From the NCBI GenBank assembly GCA_964017185.1, contig OZ024871.1, forward strand, positions 25,396,488 through 25,460,487: DNA of 64,000 nt, given 5' to 3'. A program made the position numbers and the translations under genes. How positions within the stretch are numbered: the stretch's first letter is position 1; each line of letters begins with the position of its first letter. Shown piece after piece: positions 11,436 to 21,502 of this stretch. This DNA is from Rugalucina vietnamica. Taxonomy: Eukaryota > Mollusca > Bivalvia > Lucinida > Lucinidae. The notes beneath the pieces were generated by a model. It made no database searches and was not told the DNA's origin. It was given only the letters and a program-made list of their open reading frames with translations.

Positions 11436-12684
11436 ATCCCAAATGTTTTCCCCATTTTGCTAAATTCAAAATTTAGCCACCCACCCTACACCTGAGGTGA
11501 TGATCAAAAATTGATCGACTCAGTATCTGAAAGAAAGAAAGAAAGAAAGAAAGAGAGGTGCATACAAACTATAAATACTAAATAAATACAGATTCCAGAG
11601 CATTTGAATTGCTAGATAACCTTATCATACCCAATGGTTCATTGAAATGATAAACAGTCAGGTATCAAAAATTCATTTTGACGGCTGACCCGTCATACTA
11701 GGCAGTTCGGATTTCCGTTCTTTTGTGACGACCATATCTCTGTTCGTTCGCCCTTGCATGTGTGTCCGTCCATTTTTTTTCTTTTATTTTTTTTTTTCAA
11801 TCCGACCTTCAGCTATTTGAGCTATTAAAAGTGAACTAGTGTACATGTATGACTGCGTCTCCACGGACAATGTTTCTTTGACGAAGAATCTTTGTCACAG
11901 AAACTTTGGCAATGAGTTTATGTTCACACAACGCAAAGATTACTTGTCACGAAACTTCGCCACAGAATTGAGTTTACACGAGCATACTTTCTTTGACAAA
12001 CCTATACTTTGCAAGATAAAAAGTGTCCGTGGGAACGCGGCCTATTTCACTGTAGCAATTATCATGATTATGGCTCATAGTACGAATGCCTGCATAATAG
12101 TTTAATACATCTGCGCGCGACAAACTCATCAGCCGCACACTTTGACATAGTGCCATTATGTTTGAATGACTTTGTAAAAATGTGTGTAGCTGTCTCGAGG
12201 CTAGAACGAATGTGTGCATTTCTCTGTAGCAGCGATAGGTTAGCATGAAATTCTGCACTGTATTTGTCCTTGGCATATTATTCAACCGTAAACCTTGACG
12301 TGATGTCCTTGACCTATTGGTATATGCCACCGTTTAAGTTCAGCTAGTCGCAATGAGTCCAGATTTTAAGTGTATTTCTTTGAAGCAGTGTCGGATAGCT
12401 GTGAGCATGAAACCCTGCATAGTAGTTGTCATGGACATATTCTTCAACATTTACCTGGTGAGCTTGACCTTAATTTCAAGGACCTTAGGTCCACTGGCTT
12501 TGTCATTTTTACGCAGAGTTACGCATTTTAATATTAGCTCATACGGGCCATTCCAAGTGGTGAATCTCTCTGATAGTTACCCTCTTATGTCCGCCCTCGT
12601 TCATGTCCGGTTGTCCGCCATCCACCATATTCCAAGATCTTCTATTTTACGATGCAGCTAACACTGCGAGTCCCTATCTTCACT
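11436..12684. other. No gene; (GAAA)n at about 11,527-11,556
   Basis: One short (GAAA)n run occurs. Several chance open frames up to 118 codons are present on both strands without recognisable features. AAGGTC-type repeats typical of mollusc intergenic DNA are scattered near 12,460. Confidence 0.5.
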
Positions 12685-12775
12685 TTAAACCCAGGAAGAG
12701 TTGGCTCCGTCCCGACAAGACTTAAAAATTGTTGACTGGGATATTAAGCCTCAATACAAACAAACACACCCATGC
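12685..12775 (+). repeat. SINE tail remnant
   Basis: TTGGCTCCGTCCCGACAAG and TTGTTGACTGGGATATTAAG followed by CAAACAAACA. It matches the tail at 3880-3955. Confidence 0.45.
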
Positions 12776-12852
12776 AGTGCTCTCTAATCTTTTATGCTAT
12801 AAAATCATAATTTTCCGTAGAAAAAAATATATTTTTAGTTTGTTTTATTTTA

Positions 12853-13028
12853 GAACGAGTTCTAACGAGTGCCCACAATCTATGATTTTGATCTTTAAAA
12901 AAAAGAAGAAGAAAAGAAGAAAAATAAGAAATGTATACCCTTGTCCACCCCAGTTTTACTAAACAAAAGTGGAGTTTAAATTAAGGGGATATTCAATTCA
13001 TAACACGGACATGTTTTCTTTATGTCTT
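12853..13028 (+). mobile_element. Foldback MITE family D, right half
   Basis: Starts at the family's centre (GAGTTCTAACGAGTGCCCAC) and runs through ATCTATG, AAAATAAGAAA, ACCCCAGTTTTACTAA and GTGGAGTT to the terminus ACACGGACATGTTTTC. The left arm is missing. Its terminus overlaps the ATG at 13,022, just before the gene's splice acceptor. Confidence 0.65.
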
Positions 13029-13030
13029 CA

Positions 13031-13041
13031 TCATTTTTCAG
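13031..13041 (+). other. Splice acceptor of the terminal exon
   Basis: TCATTTTTCAG ends at 13,041, with a pyrimidine-rich tract before AG. The frame is open upstream only into MITE sequence, so the exon most likely starts at 13,042 and the ATG at 13,022 is intronic. Confidence 0.55.
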
Positions 13042-13051
13042 ACAATCCAGA

Positions 13052-14749
13052 ATGTCTAGCAGAATTTTGTGTGCCCACAACCACGTCACTTCTCGCCAAG
13101 AGCCAAGCACCCAGTCTACTCCACAAGGTCATGTTAGCAGTTTGAACAGATACAAATGCGGAAGCTGTTGCCAGTATTTTTCTGCAATATGTGTCCTGCA
13201 TACTCATCTTGGAGGCGGGTCATATCACTACGACAAAGACGCGATGACAGCTTTTCCTCTTGACGAAAACGGTTGTCCGACATTGAAGTATTTAAGGAAT
13301 GAAGATCGACATGCCTCTTATTGTGACAGATGCGGCGATAAGATGAACGCGATCTCAAAGAAACGAAGACGGAAGAAGGCTTCTCCTGAAGGCACAGCGA
13401 ACGCGATACATATAAAGATTCAGCCAGAGGAGGCAGATATTGATAACCCAAAAGACAATATTGATATTTCAATTGCTGATGCAGACGATGGAGATGAAGG
13501 GGCATTGGAAAGAATCGAACCAGAACCTCCTCAAGATGCAACCAGTATTGTAAATGATTCAAATAATTTTGATGATGATATGCAAAGCTCCGAAAATTTT
13601 GATAGAACTGACATTGGTGATAAAGTAGTAACTATTCATCAAAACGATTTTGTTGGTCAAAATAAAAGTGCCGAAACAGGAAACGGACTTACAGATGTTA
13701 TTCCATCAAATAGCAAACACAGACGCTTTGTTAACAAAGAGGTGACCTTAAATTGCATTAACTTGGAAACTAATGAAGACGGTTCGGTCAAGTTGTTGTT
13801 AGAAGAAAAGGATGCCGAGATATTTAAAACTCCTCATGGGGAAGAAATTATGAAAGCTTTAAAATCTCAAACGAAAGGGATGTCACTACAGAATACACAG
13901 ATAGTGTGTAGTTACAGTGCGCCTGTAGACGATAAAAGTCATACCGATGAAGACTCAGCAGATGAACAAAGTAATGCGACGGGAGCGAAGAGAAAATATG
14001 AAAATGCTGATGAAGAATTTGCATTTGGTTCTGGAAAGAAACGGAAAAAGAAATACATCAACCGTGCACGTAAAGAAGCGGAAGAATTGCCAGAGTTTGG
14101 CAACGTAGAACACAAAGGAGTACAACCGATAGTGTTTATGATAAAGCACAAAAGCATGTGTTCAGAAGAAGCTGCGGTACTATTAGATGAGTGCAAAAGT
14201 GGCTTACATGATGACAGAATATCTAAGGTCCAGCCTCTAAGTGCAAAAGGAGGCGAGGTTTATGTTGTAGATATGGACGCTTTAGCACACAGGAAAGATA
14301 TTAAGTTTGACAAATACATATGGCGAAGTTATGGGAATAAGAAACTACCGACATACGATCCGCAGATTACGAAACACTTCTTCAGAGTAAGACTTCCAAA
14401 TCAGACTTGTTCAGATGACTTCCAAAAACACATTATAGACTCGCTACACGAAAACAATAACTTGGCTATTATTCACTACTTAGGAGACGAAACTGTGTTT
14501 GTTCCCTTTCCTCATGGTAATAGCAAGCGCAACAGACCTTTCAAGAGAACTTGTCCTTCTGTGCTCGAAGAACTGAAGACGTTATCACACACTGGCCTGA
14601 CTCCGACCCAGGTGTTGAAAGTTGTCTCGAATAGTCCCATGTCCGGATTTAAAGATTCAAGGGTACCGAGAAATTTTGTTCAGATCAAAAATCATATGTA
14701 CAAAGAAAAGAGAAAAGGGAAGACTCACGCTGCTGGAAAGACTGAGTAA
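13052..14749 (+). CDS. Unnamed zinc-finger-type nuclear protein, terminal exon
   Basis: A 565-codon open frame, the only long host-type one in the window. The ATG at 13,052 is preferred over the in-frame one at 13,022, because 13,022 lies in a MITE terminus before the acceptor. Residues 36-59 have C-x2-C-x12-H-x6-H spacing and residues 91-94 another C-x2-C, suggesting a zinc-binding module. A basic patch (KKRRRKK, 103-109) and KRKYEN plus KKRKKK (313-334) look like nuclear localisation signals. The stretch 120-190 is acidic. The last 160 residues form a compact block with VYVVDMDAL, HYLGDETVF, TCPSVLEELK and VPRNFVQIKNHMYKEKRK. I recall similar blocks in multi-copy uncharacterised mollusc and cnidarian proteins, some beside transposase-like domains. 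Function is unknown. Upstream 5'-UTR exons must exist if the acceptor is used. Confidence 0.75.
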   Translation: MSSRILCAHNHVTSRQEPSTQSTPQGHVSSLNRYKCGSCCQYFSAICVLHTHLGGGSYHYDKDAMTAFPLDENGCPTLKYLRNEDRHASYCDRCGDKMNAISKKRRRKKASPEGTANAIHIKIQPEEADIDNPKDNIDISIADADDGDEGALERIEPEPPQDATSIVNDSNNFDDDMQSSENFDRTDIGDKVVTIHQNDFVGQNKSAETGNGLTDVIPSNSKHRRFVNKEVTLNCINLETNEDGSVKLLLEEKDAEIFKTPHGEEIMKALKSQTKGMSLQNTQIVCSYSAPVDDKSHTDEDSADEQSNATGAKRKYENADEEFAFGSGKKRKKKYINRARKEAEELPEFGNVEHKGVQPIVFMIKHKSMCSEEAAVLLDECKSGLHDDRISKVQPLSAKGGEVYVVDMDALAHRKDIKFDKYIWRSYGNKKLPTYDPQITKHFFRVRLPNQTCSDDFQKHIIDSLHENNNLAIIHYLGDETVFVPFPHGNSKRNRPFKRTCPSVLEELKTLSHTGLTPTQVLKVVSNSPMSGFKDSRVPRNFVQIKNHMYKEKRKGKTHAAGKTE

Positions 14750-14855
14750 AAGCTTAAGACATCGCTGGAGTCAAAATTGTTTTATACATGTATTACGTTG
14801 TATTTTGGCTATTTTAAAGGATCCCACACAAATGCTGCAGATGGGACAAATTGCC

Positions 14856-14861
14856 AATAAA
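14856..14861 (+). terminator. Polyadenylation signal AATAAA
   Basis: AATAAA lies 107 bases after the stop codon of the zinc-finger-type gene and is followed by a TGTGTAATTTCTTATTG stretch. This is consistent with the end of a terminal exon. Confidence 0.6.
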
Positions 14862-14992
14862 TGATGTGTAATTTCTTATTGCAAAGTGGAGATTCAAATT
14901 AGTACCAAGAACCTAAGGTGTTTGAAACTATGATTTTAGAGTGATTTCCGTATGCCATATGACTGAAAATAAGAAAAAAAATGTTACAATAT

Positions 14993-15231
14993 ATGAGCCG
15001 CAGCATGGGAAAACCAACAATTTGCATATGAGAAAACAATGATGCAGATCAGCTGTGCAGTAACTGCACAGCTGATCGGCGCCTTTGTTTTCGCCACACG
15101 GATAGTACAATTCCTCTTCTTCTTTTATCCAAAGTTTTAAGCGTCTAGCTTTCTTCTGTGGCTGTACAGACCGGTCTGTGTCGGACATGGACGGAATCTC
15201 AACTTGTTGATTTTCTCGTGCAGCGGCTCAT
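14993..15231 (+). mobile_element. Palindromic MITE, family C
   Basis: A complete 239-bp copy from ATGAGCCGCAGCATGGG to GCAGCGGCTCAT, with AT immediately outside both ends. The internal palindrome has diverged to GCAGTAACTGC at its centre. The terminal repeats match over about 27 bases. Confidence 0.85.
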
Positions 15232-15460
15232 ATCATAAATTCTTTCATGATGGATTTGAACACTTTTCAAGCATTCATAATTTCAACCATCGGACTTGTG
15301 TGGTTTCCACTCGCATAGTACCGTATGTTACACAAGTATTATATCACTGAGGACTCGAATATTTTCAAGCTGCTGTACCCACAAATATTTTATGAAGAAT
15401 TGACCAGAATACTGGATGTCAGAAGAGTCATTTCAGTTTTAGCTGGCAATACGATAATAA

Positions 15461-15698
15461 ACGAGCCGCCTCATGGGAAAACTAACAATCTGCATAGGCG
15501 AAAACAAAGACGCAGATCAGCTTCGCGGTAACCGCGAAGCTGATCAGCGCCTTTGTTTTCGCTACACGGATAGTACACTTCCTCTTCTCCATAAATCCGA
15601 AATTTCAAGCTTCTAGCTCTTTTCTGTGCTTGTACAGGCCGGTTTGTGTCGGACCTGTTCGGAAACCACATTGTTGGTTTTGCCACGAGGAGGCACAA
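15461..15698 (+). mobile_element. Palindromic MITE, family C
   Basis: A copy with a perfect internal palindrome (GATCAGCTTCGCGGT and its inverse). The right terminal repeat is eroded (GAGGAGGCAC). An open frame of about 75 codons crosses it on the minus strand but is not a gene. Confidence 0.8.
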
Positions 15699-15817
15699 AC
15701 AGTTGATCGTTGGTAACTTGAGACAGTGGCGTTACAGCCATCGCATCTTGGCGATCACAAGTAGCCTGCGCTATCCACCATTACAAAAACACGCCCATGT
15801 AATACACAGCCTTAACC

Positions 15818-15958
15818 TTTGTCGGCTATAACGTGTACCCACAAGCTATGTTTTGTGCAAAATGAGAAGAAGAAAAAACTTAATTAAAAATTATTTTAAC
15901 TGAAGAAAAAAAATTTTTATATATAATATATTGCTTGGACGTGTTTTCGTAATGTCGG
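15818..15958 (+). mobile_element. Foldback MITE family D, eroded right half
   Basis: AACGTGTACCCACAAGCTATG, a degenerate middle, then the terminus TTGGACGTGTTTTCGTAATG. It lacks the left arm and most of the inner arm. Confidence 0.45.
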
Positions 15959-16385
15959 CATGCACCATCCACCCCGTAGTTTCTTTTTCCATTCTGCTCA
16001 TCTTTCAAACGTATTATATTCAGCATCAAAATTTTCTCAAGTTCACTATTTTATCAATCACAGAAAATACATATATCTAAATAATTTAGATAGTTTGAAT
16101 AACCTCTATGTATATAAAGTGATTCTGTTAAATTCAATTTTACGTTTTAATTTTAGAACACTCATCTGATATATGAACGTTGGGATCATGGGGCTCAATA
16201 TTTCATAAACCCAAACGAACACAGGGGATGTTTAAATGGATTTAAACCGACACCAAATGGTGTCATTCAACATCCTGCATGAGCTGTGACCAGAAAAAAA
16301 AACACCGGTGACGTTTCTGATCAGATAAACAAGCCAGCTTGCTCACCCACATAAATTAGCAATATACTTGGAATTTTGTAGTAAG
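15959..16385. other. No gene recognised
   Basis: AT-rich DNA between two repeat remnants, with no supported feature. Confidence 0.5.
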
Positions 16386-16472
16386 AAAGACACAAAAATG
16401 ATCATAAGAAGGCTAAGACATAGGCAGTATAAAGACACAAAAATGATCATAAGAAGGCTAAGACATAGTCAA
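16386..16472. repeat. Two-copy tandem repeat, 45-bp unit
   Basis: AAAGACACAAAAATGATCAT occurs at 16,386 and 16,431, with near-identical flanks through GGCTAAGACATAG. Confidence 0.85.
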
Positions 16473-16836
16473 TGACCATCATGCACAGTAATATTTATGC
16501 ATGTATTCAAATTGCCGTATTTCGTGTTGAGTGGCTTAAATATGAAACGAACATTTAAAAAGACAGGCTCTTGCTGTGTTGAAAATTAAAAATGTCCACG
16601 AGTTTTAAGTCTTTTCAAAACGGACAATGACTTTAATGTTTCCAGTTTATCACTTCCACACGCTTGTTGACAAGTTGCTAAAATGAAGGACGCGTTCGCC
16701 ACAGGAATCTGCATACATTTTTAACTTAAATCCCCTGAGAATGTGGCCTTCTCGACATATTTAATCATTTAAACTTCTTTCAGTTCACCTGAATCACATG
16801 TATAACGAAAACAGCAATGAACAGAAAAAATGAAAA
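16473..16836. other. No gene recognised
   Basis: AT-rich DNA with no supported feature. Confidence 0.5.
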
Positions 16837-17096
16837 TTTTCAGCCGAAAAGTTTTTTTTTTTTTTCTTCTTCTTCTCAAAACATTGATTGCGGGTACACG
16901 TTAGAACCGCCTCGGCGAGGCGAGGCGGTTGTCATTACGAAAACCGAGGCGGTTCTAACGACTACCCACAATCTATGTTTTGGAGCAAAAATAAGAAAAA
17001 TAGGTATACCCCTGCATACCCCAGTTTTGCTAAATGAAAGTGGGGTTCAAGGGGGTATACACTTGCACGGACATGTTTTCGTGATATCAGGGCTGG
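16837..17096. mobile_element. Foldback MITE family D, rearranged centre
   Basis: The right arm is complete: CTACCCACAATCTATG, AAATAGGTATACCCCTGCA, CCCCAGTTTTGCTAA, GTGGGGTTCAAGGGGGTA and GCACGGACATGTTTTC. The left arm stops after AAAACATTGATTGCGGG and is replaced by T-rich sequence. The central GCCTCGGCGAGGC palindrome is partly duplicated. Confidence 0.7.
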
Positions 17097-17375
17097 TGAG
17101 TGAGCTTATAGCATGCCCGAGCTCCGGCACTCATGGTTGTCATCTTTCGTCCGTCCAAAATTTCAAAGCCCATCTCCTTTTGAACCACTTAGTCAGCCAA
17201 AGCCAAATGTTTTTGGAGAACTTTGTATAAAAGTGTACGTATACACAAATGGTCCAGGTTCACATGGCATTGGGTTATCAGAATCTGTCTGTATTTTATT
17301 TTAAAAAAAGAACAAATCTCAGATGAGCGCTTTCAGTGAGGTGTTTGTTTATATATCTATTTTTTTATTTTTTTA

Positions 17376-17377
<2 letters not shown>

Positions 17378-17413
<36 letters not shown>
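17378..17413. repeat. (ATT)n microsatellite
   Basis: About eleven uninterrupted TTA units followed by a short (TTG)n. The isoleucine-rich open frame across it is spurious. Confidence 0.9.
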
Positions 17414-17415
<2 letters not shown>

Positions 17416-17437
17416 TTTGTTGTTGTTGTTCTTTCAG

Positions 17438-17841
17438 AAATAAAATATATTTGGGGCAAGGGATATCCGGTGCTTTTTAAAACAGAACATTTAAAAACTG
17501 AAATAATAAAAAAAATAAATAGTCATGGCATCCCTATTCCCATGGAATGGATGTTATATTTCTGGGACTAAAGAAGAAAAAAATGTACCCGAACTGTTGG
17601 TGTTAAACACAGCCTTAATGACCTGCGAAAATATTTAGAAAAGGACAAATACCAAAATGATCAATTGAATAAACTCCTTTTACAATCCCTTAATCCCAAA
17701 ATGTATTTACTTATGTGCGAATCAAGCCAAAATTATTGCATAACATATGATCCGGATAATCTGCAAGAGCTTTTAAATTCACAAATAAAAATAAGGCCAC
17801 TGTTAACTGAAAATTGGCCTAAGCTGGCTTTTCTAATTTAG
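17438..17841 (+). pseudogene. Broken unrecognised coding segment
   Basis: A pyrimidine-rich acceptor (GTTGTTGTTCTTTCAG) ends at 17,437. The following 400 bases read as protein-like sequence in one frame, with about one interruption. The composition looks coding: KGYPVLFKTEHLKTEI and GIPIPMEWM early, then LNDLRKYLEKDKYQND, YLLMCESSQNY and LTENWPKLAFLI before a final stop. I do not recognise the family. It may be a retired exon of a host gene or part of a mobile element. Confidence 0.4.
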
Positions 17842-17954
17842 CCGTCCCAAAACGACATGTTGACCTGGACGTTAACCAACAAAACATACTCGACAAACAT
17901 ATCATTTGGGCTTCTTGCAAAACATACTGTATGAGCTGCCATCTGCTGCGCTAT

Positions 17955-18075
17955 ATTTTTTAATTAAGTTTTACGCCCCTTTTAAGATTATTTCGACTCC
18001 TATGACGCCAACCAAAAGACCCCCCCCCCCGCGAAAACAGAAGAACCCCGAGAAAAACTGTCTCACCTGCACAGC
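17955..18075 (-). mobile_element. SINE family H, body fragment
   Basis: TTAAGTTTTACGCCCCTTTT, a C-run, then AGAACCCCGAGAAAAAC. It matches the bodies at 4897-5144 and 52,940-53,110. The tRNA-like head is missing. Confidence 0.5.
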
Positions 18076-18314
18076 GCTATTTGTTACATATAATCAATTT
18101 TGATCGTTTGACGGTTCATGTTGCATTTACATGTATAATAGATCAGTTTGGGAAAACGATGAAATGTTTTATTGTAACCCGGCTCGCCGGTTCCTAGAAA
18201 CAATATCACATTTATCAACAATCCTGCAACTGCTCTAGCACCATTATTGATTACCAGGAACAATTCGTGATGATAGATTTACGACAATTGTTGATTCTCA
18301 CTCAACTTCACGTC

Positions 18315-20548
18315 TGTAGGGGACCGGAATGTCCGCGGCCCGGAATGTCCGCAAAAAAATTAAGTTGTTTTAAATATGTATAAAAACATAAATAATCGTT
18401 AAATAAGTCTATTAAATGCAAAAAATCGGAGAAATCGTTTTCATAAAAATGAAAAAAGAACTTAGAAAAAATTCCTTGCGGACATTCCGGGACGCCCCAA
18501 AGGGACCGAAATGTCCGCAGGCCCGAAATGTCCGTAAATGTTTTTTTCTCTTTAAACCGATAAAAATAGCCATCGATTATGCTTTATTAATGCGATGAAA
18601 GAAATAAAGTATAAATATAATGACCATATGACCCACAAACCTCGAATGTCTGATTATACTAAAAACACGTTTGACCGTTTGGTCACAATTTCTTCCATGT
18701 TTACACAATTGTGATTCTGTCGTTCAAATTATTGCATTTCAACGGTAAACTTTAACTCTTGAGTGAGTTTGCATGACATTATTTATCGTAATTAACAGTT
18801 TTAATAGCTATAGTTTCAATAAAAAATCTTGCCGACATCCCGGACCATTTAGACCGCCCCGCAATGTCCGCAACATTTAAAATTTATACTAAACGATGAA
18901 AACGGTTAATGATTAAAAAGCATAGCATATTATTGCGAAAGTTGAAGCAATTAATCATAAACTAATTGTAAATTATGGTCCACAGTGCCTATTATACAAC
19001 AGATCCGATCACTTTGGTCCCCACTGATTTCTATTATTGATAACAAATACATTATCTTTAAGATATGCTTTGCTTGTGTTTCAACGAACAGTCGGAACCC
19101 TTTTTAGTTTACATCCTTGTAATTCTTACGTAACAAATACATTTCAACCGGACATCTTCAATGAGTTTACATGACAATATTTATAGTTTTTAACAGATAT
19201 AATAGGGATAGTTTCAATAAAAATGTTGCGGACATTCCGGTCCATTTTGGACGCCCAGCAATGTCCGCAAAATAAGTTTATTAAGATCTGATCACTTTGT
19301 TGTTATGTTATGTTATTTGAATACATCATCTTTAAGATATACATTTCTTGTGTTTCAATAGACAGTCGGGCCTTTTATATGTTCACATGCCTTAATAAAT
19401 AGTTATAAACGGTTTTAAATATTATTTACCAATATAAAATGTTGATGACATTTCGGGTCACGGGTTATAAATACTCGAAAATTTTCAGAGAATTCCATTC
19501 TTGTAACTTTTATTACGTTTGTTCGAGGCCAATCCAATATTAGTTTCTGTATATTAAAAACAACGTAATAAGGGGGGGGGGGGTGGCGTTAGCATTACTT
19601 GAAGACTGTTTGAAATACTTTTAAATCATATACAATTTACTAACAATGTTCCCATATTCACAAACATGGAATTTGGGTATCGAAAACGTTACATGGGAAA
19701 TAAGGGAAATTAAATGCTGAGTGTCTGCAAAACAAGAGTTTTATTTGTGTATTGAAAAGGTAAGCGGAATAGTTCTTAGTCCGTGCAATATCCGACTCTG
19801 TGTATTCGTAACAGGAGAATATCTGTCATTATTACACCTAATAAACAATCCAGGTACAATATCCCATATCAAATGCGTAACTTATCTAGGTGATTATGAG
19901 CTTATATGGTTCAAACGACCCGAGGCTATTTACAATTGAAGCATGTGCAATACGGGTGGGACTAGATTGCGAAAAGATGCTCTTTTTGCGGAAAGATGCG
20001 AAAAGAGGTATTTGAATGCCAAAGAGTCGTTTATGATGCATATGAAGCTATATACAAATAAATTATTTCAGAGAGACGATAGTAGCAGCATGTCAAAATA
20101 CAACTATAAGAATTTCTGAAACATTTTATTTCGTTTTAAAATGTCGACAGAAAGTGACAGGGTATCTTTAATTACTAGGTGTGAATTATCACGGTAGGTG
20201 TTGGCTGGCACGCACGTGTATTGCCATATGACACCGTGGTTAATATACCCATTACTAAATGTACAAATAAAGATAATCGTCGATATCGTGATTTTTAAAT
20301 AGAGGCAATACTATGATTTTACTTTAAATACATGGAAAAGATGGAATTCACGCAAATTTTGTCTCGATTTAATAGTAAAATGCCTATTTTCGCATCTTTT
20401 CGCCTCTTTTCCCGAAAAAGCCTCTTCTCGCTTTCTAGACCTACCGCCCAATACGGAATATAGACATTATGCATGTAAAGCGGTCGATGTAAATAAATTC
20501 ACTTGTGAAATTTCATTAAGAGCACAAATTGGCATTTTCGCACCAAGT
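18315..20548 (+). repeat. Left arm of the long-armed element
   Basis: Matches the inverse of 25,322-27,768 from TGTAGGGGACCGG inward to GCACCAAGT. It contains paired GCGGACATTCCGG/CCGGAATGTCCGC motifs near 18,324-18,352, 18,478-18,538, 18,830-18,870 and 19,225-19,270. Relative to the right arm it has gained a 493-bp insertion at 19,956. Confidence 0.85.
19956..20448. mobile_element. hAT-like MITE inside the left arm
   Basis: 493 bp flanked by the perfect 8-bp direct repeat CAATACGG (19,948-19,955 and 20,449-20,456). The right arm keeps the empty site (complement near 25,410-25,425). The ends are imperfect inverted repeats. The right end, inverted, reads TAGGTCTAGAAAGCGAGAAG and the left reads ACTAGATTGCGAAAAGATGC, with GCGAAAAGAGG repeats inside. 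An 8-bp duplication is typical of hAT elements. Confidence 0.75.
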
Positions 20549-20604
20549 TAGTCGGAAGATTTGTAGCTCCATCACGGCATGACTAAAAATGATGATTAGG
20601 CGCC

Positions 20605-20625
20605 ACAAACACACACACAAACACG

Positions 20626-20680
<55 letters not shown>
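20605..20680. repeat. (AC)n microsatellite
   Basis: An almost pure AC run of about 70 bases. The cysteine/valine-rich open frame on the other strand is spurious. SINE-tail-like GGCATGACT motifs flank it (20,575, 20,775, 20,940). Confidence 0.9.
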
Positions 20681-20683
<3 letters not shown>

Positions 20684-21004
20684 GGTGCGGTATTGTTTAT
20701 TCTGAACCATTATGCCGAGGAATCATATAACATGGGCACGGCAACGTTATAGCGACGCAGTATCTTCATCACGGCATGACTGAAAATAGTTGACTTAGAC
20801 GTTAACCAATATGCTAAGTTTATTTTATATATTTCGTGAAAGGCATATGAAACAAACATGCGTGGCATAAGACGTCCAAATGTCAATTAACCATAATAAA
20901 CATGTGCATAGCGACGATAGCGATCCATTATCGTCATCACGACATGACTGAAAATAGTTGACTGACAATAAGTTAAGTATATTTTATTTCTGATGCTTAT
21001 ATGT

Positions 21005-21130
21005 TTTAATGGAATTGCCTTAATCACTTTTCCTGGGTAGGCTCAGACATTCTGGGTAGTTAACCCGTAATCATATGGTCATCCTAGCAATTTCTCACGG
21101 CCGGAATTGGCGCGGGCCCATATTTCCATC
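21005..21130 (-). mobile_element. SINE family S2, 5' part
   Basis: CTTTTCCTGGGTAGGCTCAG, GGTTAACCCGTAATC-like and GGAATTGGCGCGGGCCCAT blocks, in the order of the inverted family 5' half. Confidence 0.6.
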
Positions 21131-21476
21131 AGAATATTTAATTTGTCCATATGTGATATAATTCATTGCTTCTTGAAAGTTTTTGCTTTAAAAGCGCGCA
21201 GTTTCATATTATGACAAAAACAATGCAGATAAAACTGAAAAGATATATCAAGTTCTGTGTGGTTTCTAGGACTGATAGTTCGTGCAAGTACATGTACTTC
21301 TCTCTAAGTAAAGGTTTCTACTTGTAAAATGATAGTGTTATTAACCTAATCTTCTAGGTGTGAACATAGGTATTTGTTTGGGATAAATACGAGGTGTGAA
21401 CACACGTATTTGTTTTCTGAATGACGATTTTCCTATCACTCACTCTTACTCAAAGTGTCATTTTACTTAGTATAAA

Positions 21477-21502
21477 TAGATAGATAGATAGATAGATAGA
21501 TA
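21477..21502. repeat. (TAGA)n microsatellite
   Basis: About six TAGA units. Confidence 0.85.

Noticed and set aside
11974-12330. 118-codon minus-strand open frame
   Set aside because: No domain, no codon bias that I can see, and no exon signals; likely chance.
20516-20710. Cysteine/valine-rich open frame
   Set aside because: It translates the (AC)n microsatellite.
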